Positions 51,055-59,897 are shown, numbered from the stretch's first letter. The stretch: DNA of 64,000 nucleotides from Mixta sp031457955 (GCF_031457955.1 NZ_JAVDXN010000001.1:434001-498000); one strand, 5' to 3'. Translations and numbers: made by a program. The notes: generated by a model from the sequence alone, not told the origin.

Positions 51055-51480
51055 ATGAGTATTGACTGGGGCGCGTTTACACCGCTGAGTAGCTTAGCCG
51101 GAGGCGTGCTAATCGGGGCTTCTGCTGGAATCTTGTTCTTTTTTTGTGGCCGTATAGCAGGCATTAGCGGCATTTTGGGCGGCCTGCTTACGCCGCGCGC
51201 GCGCGATAAAAGCTGGAGAGCGGCATTTATCATCGGCATGCTGCTTTCAACGCTGCTTTACAGCCTGTTCAGCGCTAAACCTCACAGCGCCATTGACGCC
51301 TCTTCAGGCACCCTGATTATTGCTGGTTTACTGGTTGGGTTTGGCACCCGTTACGGCTCAGGTTGTACCAGCGGGCATGGCGTCTGCGGTCTTTCACGCT
51401 TGTCGTGGCGCTCCCTGATTGCAACGGCGATTTTTATGGTAAGCGCGATGTTTACCGTATGGCTGTCCGGCCGCTTTTAA
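51055..51480 (+). CDS. YeeE/YedE-family sulfur-compound transporter, N-terminal half type
   Basis: A 141-residue membrane protein with four hydrophobic segments and the marker GSGCTSGHGVCGLSRLSWRS, in which Cys residues pass thiosulfate or similar ions in TsuA-type channels. Such half-size proteins work with a second half, which here is a damaged gene at 51509. The start follows a short gap after Blh. Confidence 0.88.
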   Translation: MSIDWGAFTPLSSLAGGVLIGASAGILFFFCGRIAGISGILGGLLTPRARDKSWRAAFIIGMLLSTLLYSLFSAKPHSAIDASSGTLIIAGLLVGFGTRYGSGCTSGHGVCGLSRLSWRSLIATAIFMVSAMFTVWLSGRF

Positions 51481-51508
51481 TCGCGCCAAACAGAATGCAG
51501 GAGAGATA

Positions 51509-51755
51509 ATGTATAACCTGGTGTCTTTATTGGCTGGCCGATAAACTTTTCTTGCCTGCTGCTCGCCACGTGAATAAACGTCTGGTGGGCGGGGCGGTAT
51601 TATTTGGTATCGGTTGGGGATTATCCGGCATCTGTCCGGGGCCAGCGCTGATTCTATTAAGCAGCGGAAGCAAAAAGGGCGCGCTTTTCTTTATGGCGAT
51701 GCTGGTGGGGATGGGCCTGTTTGACTATCTGGAGCGCCGCCGAGGCAAGGCCTGA
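51509..51755 (+). pseudogene. Second-half YeeE/YedE (DUF6691) gene with internal deletion and frameshift
   Basis: ATG 51509 has GGAGAGATA upstream and opens MYNLVSLLAGR, the conserved start of this family, but stops at 51544. Another frame resumes at once as FLPAARHVNKRLVGGAVLFG, then GLSGICPGPALILL with the second conserved Cys. Roughly 50-60 residues of the normal 140 are missing at the junction, and the frame is shifted. The transporter pair is therefore probably non-functional unless the first half works alone. Confidence 0.8.
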
Positions 51756-51883
51756 GAAAGATGTATTAGCGCAGGTTAATAAAGATCCACGCAGGCAAAG
51801 AAATTGATTATGCTAGCGCCGTTAAAGGTCTGCTGAAGCGGGCCGTTCCGGCGTTTTTCAGTTCATACAGGTTGGAGGATCAC

Positions 51884-52858
51884 GTGGCCGCTATTGGTGT
51901 TGCCGTACTTGCTTTTGACGGGGTGAGCCTGTTTCAGCTTTCTGTGCCTGCCGTTGCGTTTGGCGTGGTGAATAAACCTGCGGATTTTCCCCTGTACGAT
52001 GTGCGGGTTTGCGCCCGTACGCCGGGGCGCATAACCAGCGATCAGGGCATTGTTTTTGAAGTGCCTGATGGATTAGAGGTAATGGCAACCTCAGATATCA
52101 TTATTGTTCCCGCCTGGAACGATGCCGAAACCGACGTGCCTGCGGATATTATTGCCGCGTTGCAAACCGCGAACCAGCGTGGAGCGCTGATTATCAGCTT
52201 TTGTCTGGGGGCATTTGTGCTTGGCGCGGCGGGGTTACTGGATGGTCGGGAAGCCACCACTCACTGGGTGGCACGTGAGGCATTCGCCCAGCGGTTCCCC
52301 TCGGTAAAATTTTGTCCTGATGTGCTGTACGTCGCGGATGGGAATATCATTACTTCCGCCGGTACGGTCGCGGCTTTTGATTGCTGTCTGGAGATGATCC
52401 GTTTACAGCACGGTTCTGATATGGCCAATCAAATGGCAAGGCAGCTGGTCACGCCCCCGCACCGCCCTGGCGGACAGGCACAATATATTGAACGGCCGGT
52501 TCCGCAGACGCCCTGCGTGGGTCGTATGGCTGAGGTGCTGACCTGGGCGCGTGAGAATTTATCTGAACCCATTAATGTCGATACGCTGGCCAGCGTGGCA
52601 AAAATGAGCCGCCGCACCTTCACGCGCCGCTTTCGTGATACAACCGGGACGACGGTCACCAAGTGGCTTAACGGCGAACGCGTCTTTCGGGCGCAGCAGC
52701 TGCTGGAAACCACCGAATTGCCGGTGGAATGCATTGCCACCGAAGTCGGGTTTGGCACGCCGCTGTCGCTACGCCTGCAGTTTTCCGCTTATTTGCGCAC
52801 TTCGCCCTCAGAGTATCGACGCACCTTTTGTCGCCTGCGTCATTCAGAGGTCGATTAA
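51884..52858 (+). CDS. GlxA-family regulator, copy 3
   Basis: A 324-residue protein from GTG 51884, where GGAGG lies 5 nt upstream (a longer TTG start at 51872 overlaps that site). The DJ-1-like domain has LIISFCLGAFVLGAAGLLDG and TSAGTVAAFDCCLEM. The AraC HTH has MSRRTFTRRFRDTTGTTVTK. It may control the following LLM/sirtuin genes, 216 bp away, or the sulfide genes before it; both are guesses. Confidence 0.9.
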   Translation: MAAIGVAVLAFDGVSLFQLSVPAVAFGVVNKPADFPLYDVRVCARTPGRITSDQGIVFEVPDGLEVMATSDIIIVPAWNDAETDVPADIIAALQTANQRGALIISFCLGAFVLGAAGLLDGREATTHWVAREAFAQRFPSVKFCPDVLYVADGNIITSAGTVAAFDCCLEMIRLQHGSDMANQMARQLVTPPHRPGGQAQYIERPVPQTPCVGRMAEVLTWARENLSEPINVDTLASVAKMSRRTFTRRFRDTTGTTVTKWLNGERVFRAQQLLETTELPVECIATEVGFGTPLSLRLQFSAYLRTSPSEYRRTFCRLRHSEVD

Positions 52859-53074
52859 CCCGATTTCGTCCAGCAAAAGCGCCTGCCGTTGCGAGGCGCC
52901 TCAACCTCATGCTGAAAGCCAGAAGTTTTCCCAACGATCACGAATGGCCTGTTTTTAACGCATATTGTCATTTAAGCCAATTGTGGCGGCTGAACAATAG
53001 GCTCAAAATTAGCCTCAGATGCGGCCCATGCGTTTACCGATGCAGGGGTGGCCGAAATTTTTTGAGGATAAACC

Positions 53075-54178
53075 GTGAGCAATTCAATTTTTGGCACAAG
53101 GCGTGGTTCTGCCCCCGTTCCCCTTTCATTACTGGACTTTGCGATGGCCGGGAAGGGCGTGGCCGCCAGGGACGCGCTGGCGGACAGCATCAAGCTGGCG
53201 CGTCTTGCCGACCGGCGTGGCTTCACCCGCTACTGGATCGCTGAGCATCACGCGATGCCCGGCGTAACCACCTCATCGCCACCGCTGCTGCTGGCCCGAC
53301 TAACGGGGGAAACCCAACATATTCGTCTGGGCGCAGGCGGCATGATGCTGCCTAATTTCCCGCCGCTGGTGGTTGCTGAACAGTTTGGCTTGCTGGCATC
53401 GCTTGCGCCGGGGCGCATCGATTTAGGCATCGGCCGGGCGCCGGGAACCGATATGGCGACGGCCGCGGCTTTACGCCGGGGTGATATCGGCAGCGAAGCG
53501 TTTCCGAAGCAGCTGGATGAGCTGCTTCATTTCCTTGATGGCTCTTTCCCAGAGGGACATCGCTACAGGAAAGAGGGGGTTTACGCCGTTCCCGGCCCGT
53601 TGCAGGACCAGGAGAACGGTATTCCGCGCTCGTTTGCGCGCCCGCCGGTCTGGCTGTTGGGTTCATCCGACTACTCGGCACGCGTTGCCGCCCAGATGGG
53701 ATTCCCGTTTGCCTTTGCCGCTCATCTCGCCGATCAGAATGTCGATATGGCCATTAAGATCTACCGTGAGCGTTTCCGACCATCAGCGCTGCTGGACCGC
53801 CCATATGTGATTGCCAGTTTCGGCGTAATGGCTGCTGATGATGCCGACGAAGCGCGGCGACAGGCCTGGGCCTATTCCCATGCCATGATGCGCATGAGTA
53901 CCGGTCGTTCTTTTGTCATTCCAGGGCCAGATGAAGCCCGTGATTATGCTTACTCAACGGGTGAATTGCGGCTAATGGAGATGTGGAACGCCAAGATCAT
54001 GAGCGGCACGGGTGAACAGGTTGTCGGGCAACTGGCGCGCTGGCACCAGCGCATCAACGCGGATGAGATGATGATCCTGAACCTGGGCTACTCACAACAG
54101 GCAATTTATCGCTCCACCGAACTGATCGCCGATGCGTATGGCATGCCCGACGATATTGGCAGCGCTTCCCACGCGTAA
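53075..54178 (+). CDS. Luciferase-like (LLM-class) flavin oxidoreductase
   Basis: A 367-residue TIM-barrel flavoprotein from GTG 53075 with GAGGATAAACC upstream. The family's opening PVPLSLLDFAMAGKGVAARD, RYWIAEHHAMPGV and GRIDLGIGRAPGTD place it in the MsnO8/YhbW-like group. These use FMN to act on small organic substrates. Two sirtuin genes follow in the same direction, recalling the LLM genes linked to class M sirtuins in Gram-positive bacteria. Confidence 0.9.
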   Translation: MSNSIFGTRRGSAPVPLSLLDFAMAGKGVAARDALADSIKLARLADRRGFTRYWIAEHHAMPGVTTSSPPLLLARLTGETQHIRLGAGGMMLPNFPPLVVAEQFGLLASLAPGRIDLGIGRAPGTDMATAAALRRGDIGSEAFPKQLDELLHFLDGSFPEGHRYRKEGVYAVPGPLQDQENGIPRSFARPPVWLLGSSDYSARVAAQMGFPFAFAAHLADQNVDMAIKIYRERFRPSALLDRPYVIASFGVMAADDADEARRQAWAYSHAMMRMSTGRSFVIPGPDEARDYAYSTGELRLMEMWNAKIMSGTGEQVVGQLARWHQRINADEMMILNLGYSQQAIYRSTELIADAYGMPDDIGSASHA

Positions 54179-54293
54179 TCCGACCCTAAAAAATCCGTCT
54201 GTTTCCCGCTGTTAGCGGAAAACAGACGCGACCTGCCTGTGGTTTCCCGTGATAGCACAGGCATTGTCATAACCGCATAAAAAGAGACAGGCT

Positions 54294-55196
54294 ATGTCTG
54301 ACCAGCAACAGCAGTTCCACGATTATATTGCGACCATTTATCAGAAAATCCAGCAGGCGGATGCGATCCTGGTCGGCGGGGCCGCAGGAATGTCAGCGGC
54401 TAATCAGCACGATTTTTACGGCTACAGTAAATACTTCCGCGATAATTTTAGTGAATTCCAGCGCAACTACGGTATCCGCAACCTCTGCGATGCGCTCTAT
54501 TACCGCTATCCCCGCAGCGAAGAGCGTTGGGCTTATCTCGCCAAACATGGCCGGTTGATGTTTGATCAGCCAGCCGGGCAAACCTATGTCGATCTGCATA
54601 AGCTTATCAGCGATAAAAATTACTTCATCATTACCACCAATCAGGACTTACAGTTCTCGAAGCTGTTTCCTGATGAAAAGCTTTGTTATCCGCAGGGAAC
54701 CTCACATTGGTTGCAGTGCGGCGCACCGTGCCATGACGCGGTTTATCCGTCGGAAGAGGTGGTCAGAGAGATCGCCGCACAGATTACCGATACGCGTGTG
54801 CCTGGAGAGATGATCCCGCGCTGTCCGCGCTGTGGTGCGGAGATGGAACCCTGGTTCCGCTCCCCGGTATTCCTCGAGGGCACCCACTGGCAGAACTATA
54901 TGCGCAAATATCAGGACTTTATTGAAGCGCACGCGCAGCAAAATATTGTGCTGCTTGAACTCGGCGTGGGGCAGATGACGCCGAATATCATCAAGCATCC
55001 TTTTTCAGCCGCAACCTATCACTGGCCGAACGCTTTCCTGGTGCGCATCAACAAAGGCGAGCCAGCGGCACATCCACTGCTGAAAAGTAAATCAATTACG
55101 CTGGATGCGGATATTGCCCAGGTATTGCAGGCGTTAGTGGCATATGGCGAAACTCAGGCGCGTCCCACAGCAACAGAAACCGGGGCCGCGGTATGA
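54294..55196 (+). CDS. Class M-like sirtuin (SIR2 fold), copy 1
   Basis: A 300-residue NAD-binding protein. The Rossmann entry is ILVGGAAGMSAAN (25-37). The ribose-binding motif is TTNQD (114-118, Asn116). The catalytic position normally His is Gln134 in YPQGTSHW. Zinc Cys are 142, 146, 177 and 180, and GVG near 224 lies in the next strand. Gln in place of His and the CxxxC/CxxC zinc site match the class M group, which removes ADP-ribose from lipoylated carrier proteins. It overlaps copy 2 by 4 nt. Confidence 0.85.
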   Translation: MSDQQQQFHDYIATIYQKIQQADAILVGGAAGMSAANQHDFYGYSKYFRDNFSEFQRNYGIRNLCDALYYRYPRSEERWAYLAKHGRLMFDQPAGQTYVDLHKLISDKNYFIITTNQDLQFSKLFPDEKLCYPQGTSHWLQCGAPCHDAVYPSEEVVREIAAQITDTRVPGEMIPRCPRCGAEMEPWFRSPVFLEGTHWQNYMRKYQDFIEAHAQQNIVLLELGVGQMTPNIIKHPFSAATYHWPNAFLVRINKGEPAAHPLLKSKSITLDADIAQVLQALVAYGETQARPTATETGAAV

Positions 55197-56038
55197 ATCA
55201 GTTATTAAAGGATGCCTTGCAACATATTGAAGAGGCGGATGCGGTTGTTATCGGCGCCAGCAACGGGCTTTCCATTGCTGCCGGAATTCACCTTTTTGCT
55301 GACGATAACGCTTTTTCAGACAACTTTGGCGATCTTGCTCTACAGCAGGGTTTTCGCTGCATTATTCATGGATGTTTCCACGCTTTCCCGGCAGAGGCGG
55401 AAAAATGGGCCTTTTATAGCCGAATGTTTGCTTACTTCCTGCATGACAGAATGCCCGATCCGGTGATGGCCGATTTGCTTACGCTGGTAAAGAACAAGCA
55501 CCATTTTGTCGTGACCTCCAATATTGATGCGCATTTTGCTGCCGCCGGATTTGATCCTGAGCGCGTGTTTGAAATTGAAGGCAACTGCCGAAACCTGCAA
55601 TGCGCCAATGCCTGCCATGACCAGCTCTATCCGGGAGACGAGCTTCTGGCCACTATGGCGCGCGAACAGGCTAACGGCAAAGTGCCTGCGGCGTTGATTC
55701 CGGTTTGCCCAGCGTGCGGCGGCAAGATGCAGGTACATATTGAAACCGGCCCGCGCTTTTTAAAAGGCGCGCAGTGGCAGGCGCGTCAGACGGCGTATCG
55801 CGATTTTGTCACCCAGGCGCAGGATGGCAAAATTCTCTTTATGGAACTGGGCGTAGGGGCACGTAACCAACTGATTAAAGCGCCCTTTATGCAACAGGTT
55901 TATCAGCAAGCGAATGCCCGCTATATCACCTTCAATAGGGGGCGTGAACTGTTTATTCCCGATGCGATTGCGCATAAATCACTCGGCATAGAAGGGGATA
56001 TCGGCCATAACCTGAAACAGCTCGTTTCCCTTATGTAA
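55193..56038 (+). CDS. Class M-like sirtuin (SIR2 fold), copy 2 with Glu at the catalytic position
   Basis: A 281-residue paralogue of the preceding protein. It has VVIGASNGLSIAAG (18-31), TSNIDAH (108-114, Asn110), zinc Cys 137, 141, 172 and 175 and LGVGARN. At the place of the catalytic Gln/His it has Glu129 (FEIEGN), unlike the known classes as far as I recall. Its ATG overlaps the stop of copy 1, implying coupled synthesis and perhaps a heterodimer. Activity is uncertain. Confidence 0.82.
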   Translation: MNQLLKDALQHIEEADAVVIGASNGLSIAAGIHLFADDNAFSDNFGDLALQQGFRCIIHGCFHAFPAEAEKWAFYSRMFAYFLHDRMPDPVMADLLTLVKNKHHFVVTSNIDAHFAAAGFDPERVFEIEGNCRNLQCANACHDQLYPGDELLATMAREQANGKVPAALIPVCPACGGKMQVHIETGPRFLKGAQWQARQTAYRDFVTQAQDGKILFMELGVGARNQLIKAPFMQQVYQQANARYITFNRGRELFIPDAIAHKSLGIEGDIGHNLKQLVSLM

Positions 56039-56114
56039 CCGTGACGTCAGAACGATGTTGCGTACCGCCCTGAATAAGCCAGACCCCATGCTGTGGCAAT
56101 GAATGGAGAATGAT

Positions 56115-56762
56115 GTGGTTCTTGATCGAGACTCGCTGAAAAGCGGGGCATTTCTGCAATCGTTTCGTGAAACGCCAGATATTGAATGGTGGTCGGAAGA
56201 GCATATTGCGCAATCAATGCGTGAAACCCTGCAGCAGCGCATCAGGGGCGAGCCGGTCTGGCTATTCGCCTATGGCTCGCTGATTTTTAACCCGCTTTTT
56301 CAGGTTGAAGAGAGCACTCTCGCCAGCCTGGATGGCTGGCATCGTAGTTTTTGTATTCGTCTGGTGCTGGCGCGCGGCACACCGGAGCGTCCCGGACGCA
56401 TGTTAGCGCTGGAGAAAGGGGGATGCTGCGAAGGTATCGCTCTGCGGTTCAGAGAAGATCAGCTGGATGAAGAGTTAGGTCTGATTTGGACGCGGGAAAT
56501 GGTTGGCGGCGTTTACCGACCTCACTGGACAACGGTGACGCTGGCGAACGGGCAGCGGGTTCGGGCGATTATCTTTACCGCCAATATAAACAATATTCTC
56601 TATGAGCAGGATGCCTCTGTGACCACAGCCGCTCCGCTTATCGCTGCTGCGTCCGGCAGTTTGGGTAGCAACAAAGAGTATGTGATGCGTTTACATGACG
56701 CATTACGCCACCATGGCATCAGCGATCATTACATCCATAAGCTGGCGGCTGCACTGCAATAA
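56115..56762 (+). CDS. chaC: ChaC-type gamma-glutamylcyclotransferase
   Basis: A 215-residue protein from GTG 56115 (GGAG 6 nt upstream; ATG 56103 in frame lacks a site). It has the GGCT loop LFAYGSLIFNPLF, GWHRSFCIRL, and the catalytic Glu region GLIWTREMVGGVYRP. APLIAAASGSLGSNKEY matches E. coli ChaC. ChaC breaks glutathione into 5-oxoproline and Cys-Gly. It follows the sirtuins by 76 bp and may share their transcript. The symbol is by similarity. Confidence 0.88.
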   Translation: MVLDRDSLKSGAFLQSFRETPDIEWWSEEHIAQSMRETLQQRIRGEPVWLFAYGSLIFNPLFQVEESTLASLDGWHRSFCIRLVLARGTPERPGRMLALEKGGCCEGIALRFREDQLDEELGLIWTREMVGGVYRPHWTTVTLANGQRVRAIIFTANINNILYEQDASVTTAAPLIAAASGSLGSNKEYVMRLHDALRHHGISDHYIHKLAAALQ

Positions 56763-56806
56763 GTCGGGTTGGCGCTTAACCGGCCTGCCGCACCATGTAA
56801 ACGTCG

Positions 56807-56829
56807 GCGACAGGCGAACAGCCTGTCGC
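56807..56829. terminator. Hairpin between chaC and bglK
   Basis: GCGACAGGC pairs perfectly with GCCTGTCGC around a 5-nt loop, between two convergent genes. No T run follows on either side. Confidence 0.4.
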
Positions 56830-56885
56830 TTACCGGAAACCGGCGCGATATCGGTCAGGCACCGCTAAAACCGGCGCCGATCGGC

Positions 56886-57764
56886 TTAGGCTTTTTCCTG
56901 CTGGCGCAAAAAATGTTTTACCGCGCCCAGCATGCCGGAATCGTTACCGTAGGTGGCGGTATCCACTCGCACGTCCAGATCAAACCAGGCCAGATGATAA
57001 TGCAGTTCGTCGAGGAATGTTTCCCGCTCGGTAATTCCCCCGCCAAGGAAAATACATTCCGGATTAAATACGTGCGCGAGGTTATATATGCCGCCGCACA
57101 GATCCTTGTAAAAATTGGTGACTAATCGGCTGCAAATCGGATCGTTATTATCGTAGCGGGAAAATATCTCTTCGCCGGTAATCTCTTCCTGCTTCTGTCC
57201 GGTGTGCATGCTGTAATTCTCGGTCAGTACACGCATGGTGCAGGTGGTATTCATGGTGTAATGACGAACATTCGCGCTATTCGGGCGCGTGCTGAGCAGC
57301 GAGCCAAACTCACCAGCGCGGCCCTGCTTACCTCGCACCAGGGCATTGTTGCAGAAAATAGCGCCGCCTACGCCGGTGCCGATGGTCATCATTAAAAAGT
57401 CAGACATTTCCTGCGCCTTGCCCAGCCAGCGTTCGGCCAGCAGCGCGCAGTTCGCATCATTTTCTACGCTTACCGGTAACGCTGTTTTCTCACGTAGCCA
57501 TTCGGCAAGGTGAAAATCGTCAAAATCCCGGATGGCGCCGCCCATGGTGATATGGCCGCTTTCGGGATCAACATAGCCTGGCGTACTGACGGCAACGCCT
57601 TCACAATCAGTATGCTGCGCCAGCCAACTTTGCACCCCGTCCAGAATCTCTTTGCCGGAGTGGTTCATAATATCTTTTTTATCCTGCGCAACGATTTTAC
57701 CCTGATCGGTAACCACACCCATTTTTAATGACGTACCGCCAATATCAAACGCTGCTATTTTCAC
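56886..57764 (-). CDS. bglK: Beta-glucoside kinase, ROK family
   Basis: A 292-residue sugar kinase closely following Klebsiella BglK. It has the ATP-binding start IAAFDIGGTSLKMGVV, the sugar site SVENDANCALLAERW and IGTGVGGAIF. It lacks the classical ROK zinc motif, as BglK does, having MNTTCTMRVL in that place. The enzyme phosphorylates cellobiose and similar beta-glucosides to 6-phospho forms. It would link with the periplasmic GH3 enzyme or beta-glucoside import, though no PTS or 6-phospho-beta-glucosidase is adjacent. Confidence 0.9.
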   Translation of the reverse strand: MKIAAFDIGGTSLKMGVVTDQGKIVAQDKKDIMNHSGKEILDGVQSWLAQHTDCEGVAVSTPGYVDPESGHITMGGAIRDFDDFHLAEWLREKTALPVSVENDANCALLAERWLGKAQEMSDFLMMTIGTGVGGAIFCNNALVRGKQGRAGEFGSLLSTRPNSANVRHYTMNTTCTMRVLTENYSMHTGQKQEEITGEEIFSRYDNNDPICSRLVTNFYKDLCGGIYNLAHVFNPECIFLGGGITERETFLDELHYHLAWFDLDVRVDTATYGNDSGMLGAVKHFLRQQEKA

Positions 57765-58152
57765 TTCATCTTCTCCTTATATTTTAATGATGAAAATCAG
57801 TATAGCGTAACGCGGGAAAAATCCGCCCGACGCTGAATTTACGCGGATAGTCGTTTAAGCAACGCAATTTAAAACGTAGCTTTCGGCAAGAAAGCAGCCG
57901 CAATTTTTAGCGGTTAATTAAATAACAAGTGATAAAAGAGCGTTTAGTGAAAAATAATGTAAAGCTGGCAATGCGGCGGGTAAATAAACGTAGTGCTTTG
58001 CCGCTATGAGCAAGGTAATGAAAATGTAGCGCACGCTATAAAAAAATAGCGTCAACGGGCAAAAACAGGCGGGCAGCGCAACAATCGCAGGTGTACGCGG
58101 CGGCAGATTCTTTTAAGATGGGCCGCTATCAGATTTTACTGGAGAAAGTGCC
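57765..58152. other. Divergent intergenic region, no gene seen
   Basis: 388 bp between bglK (minus) and a thioredoxin-fold gene (plus). AT-rich with several purine tracts. No operator, RNA or small gene was recognised. Confidence 0.4.
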
Positions 58153-58653
58153 ATGAACACATTTGATACGCTGTTTAAGCAGGGAAAGAATAGCGCTGAG
58201 TTTATCGCCACCGGCACGCCGGAACAGATTGCCGATCTACAACGCTGGCAGGCGATGCTGGAAAGCCAGAGCGAGGCGGTAGCGAAGGCGCTGATGCCTG
58301 CACAAAAGGTGGAAGGGCGCTTCCGGTTGCTGGTGGCCGCAGAGATGTGGTGCCCGGACTGCCATCGTAATATCCCGCCGCTGGTGCTGTTATGTCAGCG
58401 TCTGTCCAATATTGACCTGGCGATTATTACCCGCGATGAAGCGGAACCTTTTATCGCCCTGTTGGGCGTGGATAAAGTGAAGATCCCGATGGTTGTGGTG
58501 CTGGATGAGGCTTCTGCGCCGTTAGGCACCTTTATTGAGCGGCCTGCCTCGGTAGTACATGGCGATGCGGCAGAGCTGGAAGCGTACCGTCGCGGTGAGC
58601 GTTTAGTGGAAACCATCAGCGACATTAGCGCGATTATTGCGGCGTCCCGCTAA
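58153..58653 (+). CDS. Thioredoxin-fold protein with CPDC motif
   Basis: A 166-residue cytoplasmic protein. Two N-terminal helices precede a thioredoxin fold whose active site is MWCPDCHRN. The cis-Pro region is KIPMVVVLDEA. This matches the thioredoxin family group of 160-190 residues found in many bacteria, without a known partner. A role in thiol reduction is inferred. Confidence 0.88.
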   Translation: MNTFDTLFKQGKNSAEFIATGTPEQIADLQRWQAMLESQSEAVAKALMPAQKVEGRFRLLVAAEMWCPDCHRNIPPLVLLCQRLSNIDLAIITRDEAEPFIALLGVDKVKIPMVVVLDEASAPLGTFIERPASVVHGDAAELEAYRRGERLVETISDISAIIAASR

Positions 58654-58823
58654 CGGCGCGCGTTTTTTATGCGCGTCAGCGAACGGCGGCGCAGCGCATA
58701 ACCATCAGCACCTGTTTCAATGGTAACTGATTGAAATATAACCGTGGCATAAAGTGGAAAGTGATTAGCGACTGGCTTTGCTACACTTTTGGCTGAATCC
58801 GTAATGCAATCTGAGGTGAATTA

Positions 58824-59840
58824 GTGAAAATCAAGAGCTATGCAGCGATGGAAGCCGGTAAGGCTTTGGAACTTTATGAATATGAAGCGGAATCGCTGAG
58901 CGCCGAAGATGTTGAAGTCGAAGTGGAATATTGTGGCGTATGTCATTCAGATTTATCGATGATCGATAACGAATGGGGCATCTCGCAATATCCGGTGATC
59001 GGCGGTCATGAAGTTATTGGACGTGTTGCTGCGCTGGGCGAGGCGGCGAAAAACAAAGGGCTTTCCATTGGCCAGCGCGTGGGCATTGGCTGGACGGCGA
59101 AGAGCTGCGAGCATTGCGACGCCTGTATTACTGGCGATCAGGTAAACTGCCTGAACGGCAGCGTGCCGACGATTGTTAACAAAGGCGGCTTTGCTGAAAA
59201 GCTGCGCGCTAACTGGCAATGGGTGATCCCACTGCCGGAGAAACTGGATCCTGCTTCTGCGGGTCCGCTGCTGTGCGGCGGCATTACCGTTTTCAAACCG
59301 TTGCTGATGCATAACATTACCGCCACCAGCCGTGTCGGGGTTATCGGTATCGGCGGTCTGGGTCATATCGCGATTAAAATCCTGCATGCGATGGGTGCGG
59401 AAGTGACGGCGTTCAGCTCAACGCCGGACAAAAAACAGTCAATTCTTGATATGGGTGCCGATCACGTGGTGAACAGCCGCGATCCGGAAGAGCTGAAAAA
59501 ACTGGCCGGTCAGTTTGATCTGATTATCAGCACCGTAGCGGTGGATCTTGACTGGCAGCCGTACTTTGCGGCGCTGGCTCCGCGCGGTAAATTCCATACC
59601 GTTGGCGCGGTGATGAAGCCGTTCGACGTGCCGGCATTCAGCCTGATTCTGGGCGACCGTGCGGTAACGGGTTCTTCTACCGGTTCGCCGGGCCAGCTGC
59701 GCAGCCTGCTGAAGCTGGCATCGCGTACTGATATCGCGCCGAAAGTTGAATTTTTCCCGATGTCAAAAATCAACGACGCGCTGGATCACGTACGTGCCGG
59801 TAAAGCCAACTATCGTGTCGTGCTGAAAGCGGATTTCTAA
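58824..59840 (+). CDS. ahr: NADPH-dependent aldehyde reductase Ahr
   Basis: A 338-residue zinc-dependent medium-chain reductase from GTG 58824 (GAGG upstream), almost the same length as E. coli Ahr (YjgB). Catalytic zinc ligands are in CGVCHSDLSM and GGHEVIGR; the structural zinc Cys are in SCEHCDACITGDQVNC. The cofactor loop is VGVIGIGGLGHIAIK, and the end RVVLKADF is identical in the E. coli protein. It reduces long- and short-chain aldehydes to alcohols. A terminator follows. Confidence 0.95.
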   Translation: MKIKSYAAMEAGKALELYEYEAESLSAEDVEVEVEYCGVCHSDLSMIDNEWGISQYPVIGGHEVIGRVAALGEAAKNKGLSIGQRVGIGWTAKSCEHCDACITGDQVNCLNGSVPTIVNKGGFAEKLRANWQWVIPLPEKLDPASAGPLLCGGITVFKPLLMHNITATSRVGVIGIGGLGHIAIKILHAMGAEVTAFSSTPDKKQSILDMGADHVVNSRDPEELKKLAGQFDLIISTVAVDLDWQPYFAALAPRGKFHTVGAVMKPFDVPAFSLILGDRAVTGSSTGSPGQLRSLLKLASRTDIAPKVEFFPMSKINDALDHVRAGKANYRVVLKADF

Positions 59841-59867
59841 TCGCCGTACAGCGCACAGCAGTAAATC

Positions 59868-59897
59868 AGGCGGCGGGTTAATCTCGCCGCCTTTTTT
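59868..59897 (+). terminator. Rho-independent terminator after ahr
   Basis: AGGCGGCG pairs with CGCCGCCT around 9 nt, followed by TTTTT. It lies 28 nt past the stop. Confidence 0.92.

Noticed and set aside
54193..54227. Long hairpin between the LLM and sirtuin genes
   Set aside because: The stem is good, but the T run lies on the minus-strand side where no gene ends, and none follows on the plus side. It was not called a terminator of the LLM gene.
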